From Sipunculus nudus (taxonomy: Eukaryota; Annelida; Sipuncula; Golfingiida; Sipunculidae): a stretch of DNA of 64,000 bases. The position numbers and the translations under genes were made by a program. The notes beneath the pieces were generated by a model. It did no database searches, was not told the origin of the DNA, and was given only the letters and a program-made list of their open reading frames with translations. Each line of letters starts with the position of its first letter. Positions within the stretch are counted from its first letter, which is position 1. Of the stretch, positions 44,253 to 64,000 are shown piece by piece. Location of the stretch: contig CM049307.1 in the NCBI GenBank assembly GCA_026874595.1, forward strand, positions 38,852,862 through 38,916,861, written 5' to 3'.

Positions 44253-46188
44253 AAATAAAAATAAAGAATGAGACCAAGGAAGAAGAGAAAATACCTGTTA
44301 CGGATAAAGCCTATATAAATTTGTTTTGATTTATGCAAAAAGGAATGATTCTATATATATTTGCATTATATTTTGGATCATTTACCAGGTCAATTGTAAT
44401 GGTTATATATATCAGGTGTGGGTATATGCGGGTGTTTGTATTTGTAGTCTTTTGATTTACATCGTTTGTTAATCATGTTTTTTTTTTATTGAAGTAAAAT
44501 CAAATGATGACTGATCCTTAATATTTCAATATTTGAAGGATCGACCTGTCGCCATTCTGACAGTGACAACGCTGACACATACGGTTTCGTATTTTAATAC
44601 GTCTGAGAGAAGTAAACGGTCAATTATCCCTCAATGATATCACCTTTTTGCGTATCTATAATATACAGAAGCTACAGCGGATCACATGGGGGGGGGGGGG
44701 GGTTCCAATGGATCCGGATGCCCCCTTTTTCAGTCACCACAACCTTTTTAAAGGCTTTCAGGCCAGTTTCTTAGGCCTTTACCCCCATTTCCGGACACTT
44801 TGTAGGGTTTATCCTTGGTCCTCCTTTTCCTAAATCCTGGATCCGCTCCTGGTATATATGTACCGTATATTCATTGGTGATCGATTCAAAGTAATTGCAT
44901 CAAATGTAATATGTTTTATATATTGCCGGTAGAGAAAAAAATCATCGATATATATATTATCATCCATTAACTGCATGGCACAACTTATTTTGCACGTTTC
45001 TGTACCTTCTATAGAACCGTACCTCTTGTTAATTAACTTTTAGTACCTGCATGAAGGCCTGACCGCTTGATTAACGATCACAGAATGTGATCCAGACGCT
45101 TCAATTTTTTATCCTTGTAGTGCCGTGCATGTGAACTCATTAACAGCGGCAGTGATAATATCTGCTCACGAGTATAAACGAGCTTAAGCACAAAAGAGGA
45201 AGAGGTATTTATCATGTAAGTATAAGGCGGACAGGGGCGGGTAGGCCTACAGTTCAAAAGTTAGATCGTAATACCGTATTCTGTGGTAGTTCTGAATGAA
45301 TCATAATGCACACTCCGTCTTTGTTTTTCGAAATAAAATTCTTATTGTTTTATTTCCCAGATGTATACACATATATTAAGGCCGACCCCCCCCCCCCCCT
45401 TCTCTAAATCCGCCCCTGGAGTAACGTACAATGTTGACAGGTTTGCCTTTATGTAAAGGTTATGATATGGTCCTGAGCCTGCGGAACTCCTATATATAGC
45501 TTTTCATTTGACGTCCAAGCAAAGTGGTTCTCCAAGTTAAATCCGTGGAGGTATAATTATACATGTTAAATCTCCTGAAAATTAATGTATATATCTAAAC
45601 ACAACCACACACACACATATATATATATGATTTATTATGTAATACATGGTTGACTGATCTATATTGAGCACATGCGTTTCTTTCCTCTGGAATGAGTACT
45701 CGGGTACCACACCGGTAATACTAAAAGGTAATATATTAAAATTTCAATACTCTTCTGGATTTAAATGTTCCCTTGTCGTTTCCTTATAGTTATATGTTTA
45801 CCCGAGTCGGGTAATATATATTGAGTTAAAAACCAGATCAAATAGTTCTAATATTTTTATTAGTTATGCATCGTAAATCCCATGCACCCTTTGCTTTTCT
45901 AAGAATAGAAATCCACATATAATCAACTGGTTTATAAAATGGGTCAGAAGTGTGTGGTAAATAGAAAAATAATAAAGATAAATAAAATTAAAAGAAAATA
46001 AAGCCAAATTATATGGAAATAATCACTGTAGTCTATTTCAAATCATGAAAATATTAATGAAATCTATAAAAAATAACCTGTATTGACTATTTCATTTGTT
46101 TATTTCTGAATCAATAGGACGCAGTTGTAAATTTTGCACAGTCATACCGATATGATTAAAAATAAATACCCTTGCAGTGAAAATAAAT

Positions 46189-46260
46189 ATATAATAATAA
46201 TATTAATAATAATTATTATTATTATTTTTATTATTATTATTATAATCATAATAATAAAAA
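46189..46260. repeat. Palindromic (TAA)n/(TTA)n block
   Basis: TAA repeats switch to TTA repeats and back, so the tract can fold on itself. Confidence 0.9.
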
Positions 46261-46641
46261 AACAGGATGAATGCGGTTGTGCAAGCGTTTCAAGCCGCCG
46301 GTTTCTTTTCCAGGAGCAGTCGTCAATTAGCCCCATCTGGCGGGTGTAAACCTAATTACTCGACTGTGACTTGTCAAGTCGATACTCAGTTTCCATGCCT
46401 GGGCACAAGATGGCGCGGGACTCGCAGGTGTGAAAAATAATTACGTATGAACCCAGGTGAACTCCCTGCTGAACATGAATTCTGTGACTCATTAAGGTGC
46501 TCCAGTCACAACAAGTCTGGTAACTCAATATCATTCCTAAATAAGCTGGATGCGAGACAGTTTTAGTGTATTTCACGGCGACAGGTGAGACGAGAGACGC
46601 GTTGAAGACCAAACGGAGTACACCCGCACCCACTGTCTTGT

Positions 46642-46648
46642 TATAAAG
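46642..46648 (+). promoter_or_regulatory. TATA box candidate for RAB11FIP
   Basis: TATAAAG 99 bases before the start codon. A start site 25-30 bases downstream would leave a 5' untranslated region of about 65-75 bases. Confidence 0.4.
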
Positions 46649-46740
46649 GGGATACGGAAGTGGATCAGTCAACAGTTCCGTCCAAAAACACCGGGCCACC
46701 TATCTATCAGATAGAACGCCCCTCACCAGGCAATGGCAGC

Positions 46741-63622
<16,882 letters not shown>

Positions 63623-64000
63623 GTAAGTACAAAGGATACTCTACTCATTCATATAAAATGAATCCCAAGTGATTTGATTGATATATAAATATATACAATA
63701 TCCCCACCTTATTACAATCTAAATAATGTTCATGCATGGCTATACCTATAGGTGAAGATCAGGTCAGACATGGCATTTATGGCAGAATATGGCTTCATTA
63801 ATAATCAAAGGGGGTGCCGCATGTTACCAGATGATCAAAGTGTATATATGTTCCATATAGATGGTTTCTGATTCCAAGTGTGTGGTACCAGTAGATCACC
63901 AAGCAAAAAAAAATTGTGCTGAAGATTATTCTCCCAATATTCCATCATCATCCCTGGTACCACCACAGTCTATTTTCTAATTTGTCTTTTTTTCTATATT
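63623..64000. other. RAB11FIP intron 4, start
   Basis: Intron sequence to the window edge; no further exon seen. Confidence 0.7.

Larger units (their letters stand above)
43720..46640. other. Intergenic upstream of RAB11FIP
   Basis: Contains the (ATGA)n tract 44187-44252, a 15-G run at 44688-44702, a 14-C run at 45386-45399 and a palindromic (TAA)n/(TTA)n block at 46189-46260. No gene recognised. A YY1-like AAGATGGCGCG lies at 46408. Confidence 0.5.

Overview
The window is nuclear DNA from an invertebrate animal, most likely a bivalve or other lophotrochozoan mollusc. It is AT-rich, with long (TA)n tracts, G/C homopolymers, many short DNA transposons and intron-split genes using GT-AG splice sites. 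The organism call is an inference from repeat style and protein similarity; nothing in the sequence names a species.

Layout. (1) 1-21.57 kb: no gene I can recognise. It holds microsatellites, a 5' fragment of a Tigger/pogo transposon with a CENP-B-type helix-turn-helix, a 1.3 kb Tigger-like MITE with 25-bp inverted ends, a tandem-core element, a decayed LINE 3' end and a hAT MITE with a perfect 8-bp target duplication. (2) 21.6-31.5 kb, + strand: complete stomatin-like 1 gene (STOML1, 9 coding exons, 411 aa; membrane hairpin + stomatin/SPFH + SCP2). (3) 33.9-39.8 kb, - strand: complete coding part of enkurin domain-containing protein 1 (ENKD1, 6 coding exons, 319 aa), convergent with STOML1. 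(4) 46.7 kb to the window end, + strand: first four coding exons of a Rab11 family-interacting protein of the EF-hand class (RAB11FIP3/4), divergent from ENKD1 and running off the window. Introns and spacers carry more transposons.

The three genes share no biochemical pathway, but all relate to endosomes or centrosomes: STOML1 is a late-endosomal membrane protein, ENKD1 a centrosomal/ciliary microtubule protein, and class II Rab11-FIPs organise pericentrosomal recycling endosomes.

Best second looks: a seven-unit 94-bp array before STOML1 exon 2 that repeats the 3' splice site plus the start of the exon; an intronic repeat element with five perfect AGGTCAnnnTGACCT palindromes (consensus oestrogen-response elements), while another repeat family carries direct-repeat nuclear-receptor sites; and two families of tandem-core mobile elements. 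I found no clear sign of an entirely new biological system.
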